Shown piece after piece: positions 47,026 to 57,394 of a DNA stretch of 64,000 nucleotides (positions within the stretch are counted from its first letter, which is position 1; each line of letters begins with the position of its first letter). Both the position numbers and the translations under genes were made by a program. The notes below the pieces were generated by a model. The model was given only the letters and a program-made list of their open reading frames with translations, had not been told where the DNA came from and did no database searches. This DNA comes from Citrobacter sp. FP75. GTDB lineage: Bacteria; Pseudomonadota; Gammaproteobacteria; Enterobacterales; Enterobacteriaceae. The stretch spans positions 1,054,001-1,118,000 of the forward strand of contig NZ_JAFDOE010000001.1 in the NCBI RefSeq assembly GCF_018342065.1. Direction: 5' to 3'.

Positions 47026-49704
47026 TTAAGCGGATTTCTTCGCTTTTTTCTCAGCTTTAGGTGCGGCAACGGCTTCAGTCTTAGCAGCAGTTTCACCTTC
47101 GTTGTATTCACGACCGTAGAAGGTATCCAGCAGAATCTGTTTCAGTTCAGAAATCAGCGGGTAACGCGGGTTAGCGCCGGTGCACTGGTCGTCAAACGCA
47201 TCTTCAGACAGCTTGTCAACGTGCGCCAGGAAGTCAGCTTCCTGAACGCCAGCTTCACGGATAGACTTAGGAATACCCAGTTCAGCTTTGATTTCATCCA
47301 GCCATGCCAGCAGTTTCTGGATTTTCGCTGCGGTACGGTCGCCCGGTGCGCTCAGACCCAGATGGTCTGCGATTTCAGCGTAGCGACGACGAGCTTGTGG
47401 ACGGTCGTACTGGCTGAAGGCAGTCTGTTTAGTCGGGTTGTCGTTCGCGTTATAACGAATAACGTTGCTGATCAGCAGGGCGTTCGCCAGACCGTGAGGA
47501 ATGTGGAACTGAGAGCCCAGTTTGTGCGCCATGGAGTGACATACACCGAGGAAGGCGTTAGCAAACGCGATACCCGCGATGGTCGCTGCACTGTGTACAC
47601 GCTCACGTGCTACCGGGTTCTTAGAACCTTCGTGGTAGGACGCTGGCAGGTTTTCTTTCAGCAGTTTCAGCGCTTGCAGAGCCTGACCGTCAGAGAACTC
47701 AGAAGCCAGTACGGAAACGTAAGCTTCCAGAGCGTGAGTGACGGCATCCAGACCACCGAAAGCACACAGTGACTTCGGCATATCCATCACCAGGTTGGCG
47801 TCGACAATCGCCATATCCGGGGTCAGCGCATAGTCTGCCAGTGGATATTTCTGGCCGGTAGCATCGTCGGTAACAACCGCAAATGGTGTAACTTCAGAAC
47901 CGGTACCGGAGGTGGTGGTGACGGCGATCATTTTCGCTTTCACGCCCATTTTCGGGAACTTGTAGATACGTTTACGGATGTCCATAAAGCGCAGCGCCAG
48001 TTCTTCGAAGTGAGTTTCCGGATGTTCGTACATGACCCACATGATTTTCGCGGCGTCCATCGGGGAACCGCCACCCAGCGCGATGATCACGTCTGGTTTG
48101 AAGGAGTTGGCCAGTTCAGCACCTTTGCGAACAACGGTCAGCGTCGGGTCAGCTTCAACTTCAAAGAACACTTCGGTTTCAACGCCAGCGGCTTTCAGAA
48201 CGGAGGTGATCTGGTCAGCGTAGCCGTTGTTGAACAGGAAGCGGTCGGTCACGATCAGTGCACGTTTGTGACCATCGGTAATCACTTCATCCAGCGCGAT
48301 TGGCAGTGAGCCACGGCGGAAGTAGATAGATTTCGGAAGTTTGTGCCACAACATGTTTTCAGCTCGCTTAGCAACGGTTTTCTTGTTGATCAGGTGTTTA
48401 GGACCAACGTTTTCAGAGATGGAGTTACCACCCCAGGAACCACAACCCAGAGTCAGGGAAGGTGCAAGCTTGAAGTTGTACAGGTCACCGATACCACCCT
48501 GAGAAGCCGGGGTGTTGATCAGGATACGCGCGGTTTTCATCATCTGACCGAAGTGAGCAACGCGTTCTGGCTGGTTGTCCTGGTCAGTGTACAGGCAAGA
48601 GGTGTGACCGATACCGCCCATTGCAACCAGCTTTTCAGCTTTAACAACAGCGTCTTCGAAGTCTTTTGCACGGTACATTGCCAGCGTCGGAGACAGTTTT
48701 TCGTGAGCAAACGGCTCGCTTTCGTCAACAACTTTAACTTCACCAATCAGGATCTTGGTGTTAGTTGGCACGGAGAAACCAGCCAGTTCAGCGATTTTGT
48801 ACGCAGGTTGACCAACGATAGCCGCGTTCAGTGCGCCATTTTTCAGGATGATGTCCTGGACAGCTTTCAGCTCTTTGCCTTGCAGCATGTAGCCGCCGTG
48901 GCTGGCGAAACGTTCGCGAACAGCGTCATATACGGAGTCTACAACGACGACGGACTGTTCAGACGCACAGATTACGCCGTTGTCGAAGGTTTTGGACATC
49001 AGTACTGATGCAACGGCACGTTTGATATCAGCCGTTTCGTCGATAACAACAGGGGTATTACCTGCGCCTACGCCGATGGCCGGTTTACCGGAGCTGTATG
49101 CTGCTTTAACCATGCCTGGACCACCGGTCGCAAGAATCAGGTTAATATCCGGGTGATGCATCAGTGCGTTAGACAGTTCAACGGAAGGTTGATCGATCCA
49201 GCCAATCAGGTCTTTTGGTGCGCCAGCAGCGATAGCAGCCTGCAGAACGATGTCCGCCGCTTTGTTGGTCGCATCTTTAGCACGCGGATGTGGAGAGAAG
49301 ATGATGGCGTTACGCGTCTTCAGGCTGATCAGCGATTTGAAGATTGCGGTAGACGTTGGGTTAGTGGTCGGAACGATACCGCAGATGATACCGATCGGTT
49401 CAGCAATAGTGATGGTCCCGAAAGTATGGTCTTCAGCGAGGACACCACAGGTTTTTTCATCTTTATAAGCGTTATAGATGTATTCAGAAGCGAAGTGGTT
49501 TTTAATCACTTTATCTTCAACGATACCCATGCCGGATTCGGCAACGGCCATTTTCGCGAGAGGAATTCGAGCGTCTGCGGCAGCCAGAGCGGCGGCACGG
49601 AAGATTTTGTCAACCTGTTCTTGAGTGAAACTGGCATATTCACGCTGGGCTTTTTTTACGCGCTCTACAAGTGCGTTAAGTTCAGCGACATTAGTAACAG
49701 CCAT
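47026..49704 (-). CDS. adhE: Bifunctional acetaldehyde-CoA/alcohol dehydrogenase AdhE
   Basis: Converts acetyl-CoA to ethanol in two NADH-dependent steps during fermentation. The 892-residue protein joins an N-terminal aldehyde dehydrogenase (about 1-440, catalytic Cys in [11 protein letters not shown]) and a C-terminal iron alcohol dehydrogenase (about 450-870, [10 protein letters not shown], iron-binding His in [20 protein letters not shown]). The family forms long spirosomes. The Ala/Lys-rich tail is as in E. coli. CAGGAGAG precedes the ATG. Confidence 0.98.
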   Translation of the reverse strand: MAVTNVAELNALVERVKKAQREYASFTQEQVDKIFRAAALAAADARIPLAKMAVAESGMGIVEDKVIKNHFASEYIYNAYKDEKTCGVLAEDHTFGTITIAEPIGIICGIVPTTNPTSTAIFKSLISLKTRNAIIFSPHPRAKDATNKAADIVLQAAIAAGAPKDLIGWIDQPSVELSNALMHHPDINLILATGGPGMVKAAYSSGKPAIGVGAGNTPVVIDETADIKRAVASVLMSKTFDNGVICASEQSVVVVDSVYDAVRERFASHGGYMLQGKELKAVQDIILKNGALNAAIVGQPAYKIAELAGFSVPTNTKILIGEVKVVDESEPFAHEKLSPTLAMYRAKDFEDAVVKAEKLVAMGGIGHTSCLYTDQDNQPERVAHFGQMMKTARILINTPASQGGIGDLYNFKLAPSLTLGCGSWGGNSISENVGPKHLINKKTVAKRAENMLWHKLPKSIYFRRGSLPIALDEVITDGHKRALIVTDRFLFNNGYADQITSVLKAAGVETEVFFEVEADPTLTVVRKGAELANSFKPDVIIALGGGSPMDAAKIMWVMYEHPETHFEELALRFMDIRKRIYKFPKMGVKAKMIAVTTTSGTGSEVTPFAVVTDDATGQKYPLADYALTPDMAIVDANLVMDMPKSLCAFGGLDAVTHALEAYVSVLASEFSDGQALQALKLLKENLPASYHEGSKNPVARERVHSAATIAGIAFANAFLGVCHSMAHKLGSQFHIPHGLANALLISNVIRYNANDNPTKQTAFSQYDRPQARRRYAEIADHLGLSAPGDRTAAKIQKLLAWLDEIKAELGIPKSIREAGVQEADFLAHVDKLSEDAFDDQCTGANPRYPLISELKQILLDTFYGREYNEGETAAKTEAVAAPKAEKKAKKSA

Positions 49705-50191
49705 AATGCTCTCCTGATAATGTTAAACTTTTTTAGTAAATCATCTGCTCGCTACGAGAGTATAGACAGATCGACGAAAATTTGTGTAACGTTTTGAAAA
49801 TCAAACGGTTAATTAACGTACGCCGTGCATTGATTTACTAAAAGAGCTTATACGCTCGCGTCATTAAACTCTAACGCGTTTCCTCCAGGTGGCGTAAGCA
49901 AGATTACTCACTTCTGAGTAGTAATTGCGTGATCTGGATCAAATTTACGCAAAGCTGACACCTTTCAGCAGGCTCTTTAAGCACTTGTCGGCAAATGTTA
50001 ATAAATAGATGTGGTGAATGAGGGTGACATTAGCATATTTAATACATATTAATAACACTGAGTATTGGTAGCATGTTTACAGAGATATACACAGATAGAA
50101 GGTGAAGAATGCTGCCAAAAGGCGTATCTTCAGCGCGGTTTTTAACAGTTTTCATGACTCATTTTATCCGGCTAACGCTTCGGAGCTAACC
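49705..50191 (-). promoter_or_regulatory. adhE upstream region with a Cra-type operator
   Basis: A 487-base gap between divergent adhE and ychE. GCTGAAAGGTGTCAGC on the minus strand (49969-49954) is an imperfect palindrome like the Cra (FruR) operator; Cra is a known repressor of adhE in E. coli. The rest probably holds the long adhE leader and the ychE promoter; no gene seen. Confidence 0.5.
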
Positions 50192-50839
50192 GTGATCCAA
50201 ACGCTATTTGATTTTCCTCTCTATTTTAAATTTTTCATTGGGTTATTTGCGTTGGTTAACCCCGTAGGGATCATTCCTGTCTTTATCAGCATGACCAGCT
50301 ACCAAACCGCAACTGCACGTAATAAAACCAACCTGACGGCAAACCTGTCGGTGGCCATCATCCTGTGGACCTCGCTGTTCCTCGGTGATGGTATCCTGCA
50401 ACTCTTCGGTATCTCGATTGATTCGTTCAGAATTGCCGGTGGGATTCTGGTGGTGACCATCGCAATGTCGATGATCAGCGGAAAGCTCGGTGAAGATAAA
50501 CAAAACAAACAGGAAAAATCAGAGACCGCTATACGTGAGAGTGTCGGCGTTGTCCCGCTGGCATTGCCATTGATGGCGGGGCCGGGGGCGATAAGTTCAA
50601 CCATCGTTTGGGGAACACGCTATCACAGTGCATTAAACCTGTTCGGTTTCTTTGTGGCGATTGCCCTGTTTGCCCTGTGCTGTTGGGGGCTGTTTCGCAT
50701 GGCGCCCTGGTTGGTCCGCTTGCTGGGACAGACGGGCATCAACGTTATTACGCGTATTATGGGGTTACTGCTCATGGCGTTGGGTATTGAATTTATCGTC
50801 ACCGGCATTAAATCCATTTTCCCCGGCTTGCTGGCCTGA
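50192..50839 (+). CDS. ychE: MarC-family membrane protein YchE
   Basis: A 215-residue inner membrane protein of the MarC family (UPF0056) with six hydrophobic segments; function unknown despite the family name. Family stretches are FIGLFALVNPVGIIPVFISM, VPLALPLMAGPGAISSTIVW and GINVITRIMGLLLMALGIEF. The start is GTG at 50192 (VIQTLFDFPLYF), matching E. coli length, with CGGAGC upstream; the ATG at 50102 would add 30 unsupported residues. Confidence 0.92.
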   Translation: MIQTLFDFPLYFKFFIGLFALVNPVGIIPVFISMTSYQTATARNKTNLTANLSVAIILWTSLFLGDGILQLFGISIDSFRIAGGILVVTIAMSMISGKLGEDKQNKQEKSETAIRESVGVVPLALPLMAGPGAISSTIVWGTRYHSALNLFGFFVAIALFALCCWGLFRMAPWLVRLLGQTGINVITRIMGLLLMALGIEFIVTGIKSIFPGLLA

Positions 50840-50856
50840 CGGCACCGCTCACTGTA

Positions 50857-50885
50857 AACGGAGTTGGCCATCAACTCCGTTCTTT
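50857..50885 (+). terminator. Terminator of ychE
   Basis: AACGGAGTTG / CAACTCCGTT with a five-base loop and TCTTTT. Confidence 0.85.
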
Positions 50886-51609
50886 TCATTATCAGTAAAA
50901 CTTCTCACTAAAGTTGAAAATCAGCGTTGAAATTGTAAAAGAAGCCGAACGCCAATCTCCCTCTCATCCATTGATTTAAAAGGTAATTATTTTTTCGGCT
51001 ACCTAGCTAAACAGAGTGCACGTTGTTATTTTGCTAACATCATACACTGGGGCTTGCTGTAGGATTATCGAAATGTTATTAGTTATTTCAGCATCTATTT
51101 TAGATGAATGTGCTAATTAATAACCAATTGTTAAATTTATGTGCATTTTGACAGCGAATGGACACCGGACAGGGTAATCAGTCATGCTGTTAACGCAGTG
51201 CGTTGTTTATTATGTGTTTTTTATAAAAAACTCTATTTTCGAGACCCAGTTTTGTGGGCTTTTTTTTCGATAAAAGAGAATTGGTTAACAAATCTGTAAA
51301 ATGTATTGGCGGTTAAGAAACGCATTTGATACTTTCCGGCCAGGTATTTTGCAGAAGATTTAACGTTGATGAGAATTATTTTCACTTGGTCTTTGTCAAC
51401 AGAGTAACCGTGTGTTTCCGGCAGGGGAGGCACGCAGATAATCGACGCAAGGCGGTCGTACGAATCGCCAGAATAAATAAAGTCGGTGATAGCAAGCAGT
51501 AAACAATAAACCACCTGACGGCAGAAAATCTCCGGTGCCGTACAGGGATCCGTACAGGATTAACAGTCTGGTTAAAAAACCAGCCATAATAATGAGGGAG
51601 TACAACACA
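50886..51609 (+). promoter_or_regulatory. oppA upstream region
   Basis: 724 bases without a gene. It contains the oppA promoter(s) and leader. An imperfect hairpin at about 51242-51260 followed by eight T (51260-51267) looks like a terminator inside the leader zone; AGCCCA pairs with TGGGCT if one A is bulged. A T-rich stretch lies near 51215-51240. In E. coli oppA is controlled by Lrp and by the small RNA GcvB at its start; I could not place these sites reliably. Confidence 0.45.
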
Positions 51610-53241
51610 ATGACTAACATCACTAAAAAAAGTTTAGTAGCTGCGGGGATTCTATCTGCGCTAATTGCGGGAAATGTTGCCACGGCGGCAGACGTGCCTG
51701 CCGGTGTTCAACTGGCAGAAAAGCAAACGCTGGTGCGCAATAATGGCTCGGAAGTTCAGTCCCTCGATCCACACAAAATCGAAGGTGTACCGGAATCCAA
51801 CATTAACCGTGACCTGTTTGAAGGTTTATTAATCAGCGACGTTGATGGCAAGCCATCTCCTGGCGTGGCTGAGAAATGGGAAAATAAAGATTTTAAAGTT
51901 TGGACGTTCCATCTGCGTAAAGACGCGAAATGGTCGGACGGATCCCCCGTTACCGCACAAGATTTCGTTTATAGCTGGCAACGTCTGGCGAATCCGAATA
52001 CCGCTTCACCGTACGCCAGCTATTTGCAGTACGGCCATATCGTTAATATTGACGATATTATCGCCGGTAAGAAACCGGTCACCGATCTCGGCGTGAAAGC
52101 CATTGATGACCATACTTTTGAAGTCACTCTCAGCGAACCGGTTCCTTATTTCTACAAACTGCTTGTTCACTCCTCCGTTTCCCCAGTGCCTAAAGCGGTG
52201 GTGGAAAAATTTGGTGATAAATGGACCCAGCCTGCGAACATCGTTTCTAACGGCTCTTATAAATTAAAAGATTGGGTCGTCAACGAACGCATTGTGCTTG
52301 AGCGTAATACCAACTACTGGGACAACGCAAAAACTGTGATTAACCAGGTAACCTACCTGCCAATTTCTTCTGAAGTGACTGACGTTAACCGCTATCGCAG
52401 CGGTGAAATCGACATGACCTACAACAACATGCCGATTGAGTTATTCCAGAAACTGAAAAAAGAGATCCCGAACGAAGTACACGTTGACCCGTATCTGTGT
52501 ACCTACTATTACGAAATTAATAACCAGAAACCACCGTTCAACGATGTGCGCGTTCGTACTGCCCTGAAGATGGCGCTGGATCGTGATATTATCGTCAACA
52601 AAGTGAAGAATCAGGGCGACCTGCCTGCGTACAGCTTCACTCCGCCGTATACCGATGGGGCAAAACTGGTTGAGCCAGAGTGGTTCAAGTGGTCCCAGGA
52701 AAAACGTAACGAAGAAGCGAAAAAACTGCTGGCTGAAGCAGGTTTCACGGCGGAGAAACCGCTGACCTTCGACCTGCTGTATAACACCTCCGATCTGCAC
52801 AAGAAACTGGCTATCGCTGCTGCCTCTATCTGGAAGAAAAATCTGGGTGCCAACGTTAAGCTGGAAAACCAGGAGTGGAAGACCTTCCTCGATACCCGTC
52901 ATCAGGGTAACTATGATGTCTCTCGTGCTGGATGGTGTGCGGATTACAACGAACCGACCTCCTTCCTCAATATGGTGCTGTCAGACAGCTCCAACAACAC
53001 CGTTCACTATAAGAGCGCGGCATTTGATAAGCTGATTGCCGATACGCTGAAAGCGACTGACGAAGCGCAGCGCAGCGAGCTGTATTCGAAAGCGGAGCAG
53101 CAACTGGATAAAGACTCTGCAATTGTACCGGTTTATTACTATGTTAACGCCCGTCTGGTGAAACCATGGGTAGGCGGATACTCCGGTAAAGACCCGATGG
53201 ATAATATCCACGTTAAAGACTTGTATATTATCAAGCATTAA
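51610..53241 (+). CDS. oppA: Periplasmic oligopeptide-binding protein OppA
   Basis: Binds di- to pentapeptides and hands them to OppBCDF for nutrition and cell-wall peptide recycling. From the ATG at 51610 the precursor has 543 residues, as in E. coli, with a signal peptide cleaved near ATA-ADVPAG (residue 26/27). Solute-binding family 5 marks include SLDPHKIEGVPESNINRDLF, the peptide-clamp region ARAGWCADYNEP-like SRAGWCADYNEPTSFLNMV, and VPVYYYVNARLVKPWVGGY. Followed by a terminator-like attenuator and an ERIC element before oppB, which should make oppA mRNA more abundant than the rest. Confidence 0.97.
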   Translation: MTNITKKSLVAAGILSALIAGNVATAADVPAGVQLAEKQTLVRNNGSEVQSLDPHKIEGVPESNINRDLFEGLLISDVDGKPSPGVAEKWENKDFKVWTFHLRKDAKWSDGSPVTAQDFVYSWQRLANPNTASPYASYLQYGHIVNIDDIIAGKKPVTDLGVKAIDDHTFEVTLSEPVPYFYKLLVHSSVSPVPKAVVEKFGDKWTQPANIVSNGSYKLKDWVVNERIVLERNTNYWDNAKTVINQVTYLPISSEVTDVNRYRSGEIDMTYNNMPIELFQKLKKEIPNEVHVDPYLCTYYYEINNQKPPFNDVRVRTALKMALDRDIIVNKVKNQGDLPAYSFTPPYTDGAKLVEPEWFKWSQEKRNEEAKKLLAEAGFTAEKPLTFDLLYNTSDLHKKLAIAAASIWKKNLGANVKLENQEWKTFLDTRHQGNYDVSRAGWCADYNEPTSFLNMVLSDSSNNTVHYKSAAFDKLIADTLKATDEAQRSELYSKAEQQLDKDSAIVPVYYYVNARLVKPWVGGYSGKDPMDNIHVKDLYIIKH

Positions 53242-53250
53242 TGGCAAGAC

Positions 53251-53286
53251 GTGGGGCAATCTTTTGTTGCCCCACAGTGTCTTTTT
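53251..53286 (+). terminator. Attenuator between oppA and oppBCDF
   Basis: GTGGGGCAA / TTGCCCCAC with a seven-base loop and a T-rich tail at 53280-53287. Placed to stop part of the transcripts after oppA. Confidence 0.8.
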
Positions 53287-53322
53287 CTTCGAACTATAAA
53301 TACCTCTTTAGACAAAGAGAGG

Positions 53323-53449
53323 TATACCCTAAATAATTCACGTTGCAGGAAGGCGGCAACGCAGCGAATCGTCAGGAGCTTACTTAAGTAAGTGACTGGC
53401 GTGAGCGAGTAAAGCCAACGCACCTGCAGCTTGAAGTATGACGGGTATA
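53323..53449. repeat. ERIC (enterobacterial repetitive intergenic consensus) element
   Basis: About 127 bases with terminal inverted repeats TATACCC / GGGTATA. It contains AAGTAAGTGACTGGCGTGAG and GAATCGTCAGGAGCTTAC, which match the classical ERIC conserved core with few changes. It is transcribed in the oppA-oppB spacer and could fold as one long hairpin. Confidence 0.9.
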
Positions 53450-53475
53450 AAGGCACACGCCAGAAGGTACGGGCA

Positions 53476-54396
53476 ATGTTAAAATTCATATTACGTCGCT
53501 GTCTGGAAGCGATTCCGACGCTATTTATACTTATTACGATCTCATTCTTTATGATGCGTCTTGCGCCGGGAAGTCCTTTCACCGGTGAACGCGCGTTACC
53601 GCCAGAGGTACTGGCGAATATTGAAGCGAAATATCATCTTAATGATCCTATCACCACCCAGTATTTCAGTTATCTGAAGCAACTGGCGCACGGCGATTTT
53701 GGACCTTCCTTTAAATATAAAGATTACACGGTTAACGACCTGGTGGCCTCGAGCTTTCCGGTTTCAGCGAAACTGGGTGCCGCTGCCTTTATCCTGGCGG
53801 TACTCGTTGGCGTCAGTGCCGGAGTCATCGCTGCGCTGAAGCAAAACACGCGCTGGGATTATACGGTGATGGGGGTGGCGATGACCGGGGTGGTTATCCC
53901 CAGTTTTGTGGTCGCGCCCTTATTAGTGATGATATTTGCGATAACGCTGAAATGGTTGCCCGGTGGTGGCTGGAACGGTGGGGCGCTGAAATTTATGATC
54001 CTACCGATGGTGGCGTTGTCGCTGGCCTATATCGCCAGTATCGCGCGTATCACCCGTGGGTCGATGATTGAAGTACTGCACTCTAACTTTATTCGTACCG
54101 CACGGGCGAAAGGCTTGCCGATGCGGCGGATTATTTTCCGTCACGCGTTAAAGCCTGCGTTGCTGCCGGTATTGTCCTATATGGGCCCGGCGTTCGTCGG
54201 CATTATTACTGGTTCGATGGTTATTGAAACTATCTATGGTTTGCCGGGTATTGGACAACTGTTCGTCAACGGCGCACTGAACCGCGACTACTCGCTGGTA
54301 TTGAGTCTGACCATTCTGGTGGGGGCATTAACGATTGTGTTCAATGCGATTGTTGATGTGCTGTATGCCGTAATCGACCCGAAAATCCGTTACTGA
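53476..54396 (+). CDS. oppB: Oligopeptide ABC transporter permease OppB
   Basis: One of two membrane subunits of the oligopeptide importer, 306 residues from the ATG at 53476 (MLKFILRRCLEAIPTL), matching E. coli; an upstream frame reaching 53431 lies in the ERIC element. Six hydrophobic segments and the EAA loop RTARAKGLPMRRIIFRHALK, which contacts the ATPases, are visible. It is followed 18 bases later by oppC. Confidence 0.96.
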   Translation: MLKFILRRCLEAIPTLFILITISFFMMRLAPGSPFTGERALPPEVLANIEAKYHLNDPITTQYFSYLKQLAHGDFGPSFKYKDYTVNDLVASSFPVSAKLGAAAFILAVLVGVSAGVIAALKQNTRWDYTVMGVAMTGVVIPSFVVAPLLVMIFAITLKWLPGGGWNGGALKFMILPMVALSLAYIASIARITRGSMIEVLHSNFIRTARAKGLPMRRIIFRHALKPALLPVLSYMGPAFVGIITGSMVIETIYGLPGIGQLFVNGALNRDYSLVLSLTILVGALTIVFNAIVDVLYAVIDPKIRY

Positions 54397-54414
54397 TACT
54401 GGAGCTCGCTATCT

Positions 54415-55323
54415 ATGATGTTAAGTAAGAAAAACAGCGAGACGCTGGAGAATTTCAGTGAAAAGCTGGAGGTCGAAGGCCGCAGCCTGTGGCAGGATGC
54501 GCGTCGACGCTTTATGCATAACCGCGCGGCGGTAGCAAGTCTGGTCGTGCTGGTGATTATCGCGCTGTTTGTGACCCTTGCGCCGATGCTGTCGCAGTTT
54601 ACCTACTTCGATACCGACTGGGGAATGATGTCCAGCGCGCCGGACAGCGAGTCCGGGCACTATTTTGGTACCGACTCATCGGGGCGTGACCTGCTGGTGC
54701 GTGTGGCGATTGGCGGACGTATTTCGCTGATGGTCGGGATTGCCGCGGCCCTGGTGGCGGTTATTGTCGGCACGCTGTACGGTTCTCTGTCGGGCTATCT
54801 CGGCGGTAAAATTGACTCCGTAATGATGCGTCTGCTGGAGATCCTCAACTCCTTCCCGTTCATGTTCTTCGTCATCCTGCTGGTGACCTTCTTTGGGCAA
54901 AACATCCTGCTGATTTTTGTGGCGATCGGCATGGTCTCCTGGCTGGATATGGCACGTATTGTGCGTGGTCAGACGCTGAGCCTGAAGCGCAAAGAGTTTA
55001 TTGAAGCCGCGCAGGTGGGTGGGGTGTCGACCGTGCGTATTGTTATTCGCCACATTGTACCGAACGTGCTGGGCGTGGTGGTGGTGTACGCATCGTTGCT
55101 GGTGCCGAGCATGATCCTGTTTGAATCCTTCCTGAGTTTCCTTGGGTTAGGGACACAGGAGCCTTTAAGTAGCTGGGGGGCGTTGTTAAGCGATGGCGCT
55201 AACTCAATGGAAGTCTCACCGTGGTTGCTGCTGTTTCCGGCAGGTTTCCTGGTGGTGACGTTGTTCTGTTTCAACTTTATTGGCGATGGCCTGCGTGATG
55301 CCCTCGACCCGAAAGACCGTTAA
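54415..55323 (+). CDS. oppC: Oligopeptide ABC transporter permease OppC
   Basis: Second membrane subunit, 302 residues. It starts with an extra cytoplasmic N-terminal stretch ([20 protein letters not shown]), then six hydrophobic segments, with the EAA loop [20 protein letters not shown] and the large-loop motif [18 protein letters not shown] typical of OppC/DppC. Length equals E. coli. oppD follows after 11 bases. Confidence 0.96.
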   Translation: MMLSKKNSETLENFSEKLEVEGRSLWQDARRRFMHNRAAVASLVVLVIIALFVTLAPMLSQFTYFDTDWGMMSSAPDSESGHYFGTDSSGRDLLVRVAIGGRISLMVGIAAALVAVIVGTLYGSLSGYLGGKIDSVMMRLLEILNSFPFMFFVILLVTFFGQNILLIFVAIGMVSWLDMARIVRGQTLSLKRKEFIEAAQVGGVSTVRIVIRHIVPNVLGVVVVYASLLVPSMILFESFLSFLGLGTQEPLSSWGALLSDGANSMEVSPWLLLFPAGFLVVTLFCFNFIGDGLRDALDPKDR

Positions 55324-55334
55324 GGAGTGCAGCC

Positions 55335-56348
55335 ATGAGCGTAATTGAAACCTCAGCCGCGCCGCTCGCGCAACAACAGGCTAACGCACTGCTGGACGTG
55401 AAAGATCTTCGCGTAACGTTCGCCACCCCCGATGGAGACGTCACTGCGGTAAACGATCTGAACTTTTCGCTGCGTGCCGGAGAAACGCTGGGTATTGTCG
55501 GTGAATCTGGCTCGGGGAAATCGCAAACGGCGTTTGCCCTGATGGGACTGCTGGCGGCCAATGGTCGCATCGGCGGTTCCGCGACGTTCAACGGACGTGA
55601 GATTCTAAATTTACCGGAACGCGAACTGAACAAACTGCGTGCCGAACAAATTTCGATGATTTTCCAGGATCCCATGACCTCTCTGAATCCGTATATGCGG
55701 GTCGGGGCGCAGTTAATGGAAGTGCTGATGCTGCATAAAGGCATGAGTAAAGCGGAAGCCTTTGAAGAGTCCGTCAGAATGCTGGATGCGGTCAAAATGC
55801 CGGAAGCGCGCAAGCGTATGAAGATGTATCCGCATGAGTTTTCCGGCGGGATGCGCCAGCGTGTGATGATCGCCATGGCGCTGCTGTGCAGGCCGAAGTT
55901 ATTAATCGCCGATGAGCCGACAACCGCGCTCGATGTTACGGTTCAGGCGCAAATCATGACGCTGCTGAATGAACTCAAAAGCGAATTTAATACCGCGATT
56001 ATTATGATCACCCACGACCTTGGCGTGGTTGCCGGGATCTGTGACAAGGTTCTGGTGATGTACGCCGGGCGTACCATGGAATATGGCAGCGCGCGCGATG
56101 TCTTTTATAAGCCCGTTCATCCCTATTCTATTGGTTTGCTCAACGCAGTGCCGCGTCTGGATGCTGAAGGGGAAGAGATGCTGACTATCCCGGGCAACCC
56201 GCCAAACCTGCTGCGTTTACCAAAAGGATGTCCGTTCCAGCCTCGTTGCCCGCATGCGATGGAAATCTGTAGCAGTGCCCCACCGCTGGAAGAGTTTAGC
56301 CCGGGCCGCCTGCGCGCCTGCTTTAAACCGGTGGAGGAACTGGTATGA
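55335..56348 (+). CDS. oppD: Oligopeptide ABC transporter ATPase OppD
   Basis: First of two ATPases driving peptide import, 337 residues. Walker [13 protein letters not shown], signature FSGGMRQR, Walker [14 protein letters not shown] and H-loop MITHDLG are intact. The C-terminal oligopeptide/dipeptide extension contains the Cys-rich cluster site ([15 protein letters not shown] ... RACF), which in the family binds a [4Fe-4S] cluster. The stop overlaps oppF by four bases. Confidence 0.97.
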   Translation: MSVIETSAAPLAQQQANALLDVKDLRVTFATPDGDVTAVNDLNFSLRAGETLGIVGESGSGKSQTAFALMGLLAANGRIGGSATFNGREILNLPERELNKLRAEQISMIFQDPMTSLNPYMRVGAQLMEVLMLHKGMSKAEAFEESVRMLDAVKMPEARKRMKMYPHEFSGGMRQRVMIAMALLCRPKLLIADEPTTALDVTVQAQIMTLLNELKSEFNTAIIMITHDLGVVAGICDKVLVMYAGRTMEYGSARDVFYKPVHPYSIGLLNAVPRLDAEGEEMLTIPGNPPNLLRLPKGCPFQPRCPHAMEICSSAPPLEEFSPGRLRACFKPVEELV

Positions 56349-57349
56349 CAACAGCGACTGAACAACGAAAAGTGCTGCTCGAAATAGCCGACCTTAAGGT
56401 TCATTTTGATATCAAAGATGGCAAGCAGTGGTTCTGGCAACCCTCAAAAACCTTGAAGGCTGTTGATGGGGTGACTCTGCGACTGTACGAAGGTGAAACC
56501 TTAGGTGTGGTGGGCGAGTCAGGCTGTGGTAAATCCACTTTTGCCCGTGCAATTATCGGTCTGGTGAAAGCCACCGATGGTAAGGTAGCCTGGCTGGGTA
56601 AAGATCTGCTGGGCATGAAACCCGATGAGTGGCGGGCCGTACGCAGCGATATTCAGATGATTTTCCAGGATCCGCTGGCCTCATTAAACCCGCGTATGAC
56701 CATTGGTGAAATTATTGCCGAACCGCTGCGCACTTATCATCCCAGTCTGTCTGGTCAGGAAGTGCGCGACCGCGTGAAGACGATGATGATGAAAGTGGGG
56801 TTACTGCCAAACCTTATCAACCGCTATCCGCATGAGTTTTCGGGCGGGCAGTGTCAGCGTATCGGGATTGCTCGCGCATTGATCCTCGAACCGAAGCTGA
56901 TTATTTGTGATGAGCCGGTTTCCGCGCTGGATGTGTCTATTCAGGCGCAGGTAGTTAACCTGTTGCAACAACTGCAGCGTGAAATGGGATTATCGTTAAT
57001 CTTTATTGCCCATGACCTGGCGGTGGTTAAGCATATTTCCGATCGTGTGCTGGTGATGTATCTGGGACATGCGGTGGAACTGGGCACCTACGACGAGGTG
57101 TACCATAATCCGCTGCACCCTTATACCAAAGCGCTGATGTCGGCAGTACCGATCCCCGATCCTGACCAGGAGAGGAACAAGACCATTCAGTTGCTGGAAG
57201 GCGAATTGCCGTCACCGATAAATCCGCCGTCTGGCTGCGTGTTTCGTACGCGCTGTCCGATTGCCGGACCGGAATGCGCGAAAACGCGACCGGTTCTGGA
57301 AGGAAGTTTCCGTCATGCGGTTTCCTGCCTGAAAGTAGACCCGCTATAA
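56345..57349 (+). CDS. oppF: Oligopeptide ABC transporter ATPase OppF
   Basis: Second ATPase of the Opp importer, 334 residues. Walker A is [12 protein letters not shown], signature [10 protein letters not shown], Walker [14 protein letters not shown] and H-loop FIAHDLAVV. The C-terminal extension holds [16 protein letters not shown] and SCLKVDPL with the cluster cysteines. Start overlaps oppD (ATGA), so the two ATPases are coupled. It closes the operon; a weak hairpin (57356-57374) follows. Confidence 0.97.
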   Translation: MTTATEQRKVLLEIADLKVHFDIKDGKQWFWQPSKTLKAVDGVTLRLYEGETLGVVGESGCGKSTFARAIIGLVKATDGKVAWLGKDLLGMKPDEWRAVRSDIQMIFQDPLASLNPRMTIGEIIAEPLRTYHPSLSGQEVRDRVKTMMMKVGLLPNLINRYPHEFSGGQCQRIGIARALILEPKLIICDEPVSALDVSIQAQVVNLLQQLQREMGLSLIFIAHDLAVVKHISDRVLVMYLGHAVELGTYDEVYHNPLHPYTKALMSAVPIPDPDQERNKTIQLLEGELPSPINPPSGCVFRTRCPIAGPECAKTRPVLEGSFRHAVSCLKVDPL

Positions 57350-57355
57350 TCGTGA

Positions 57356-57380
57356 GGGCTGTCAACGGCAGCCCTTATTA
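57356..57380 (+). terminator. Weak terminator after oppF
   Basis: GGGCTG / CAGCCC with a seven-base loop followed by TTATTATA; the U run is interrupted, so readthrough into the channel gene is possible. Confidence 0.5.
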
Positions 57381-57394
57381 TAGATGAGGTAAAT

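Noticed and set aside
47221-49797. Several plus-strand frames opposite adhE
   Set aside because: They mirror adhE and show no independent start signals or known domains.
51233-51514. A 93-codon minus-strand frame upstream of oppA
   Set aside because: It starts in the leader of oppA, contains no recognisable domain and overlaps a probable terminator.
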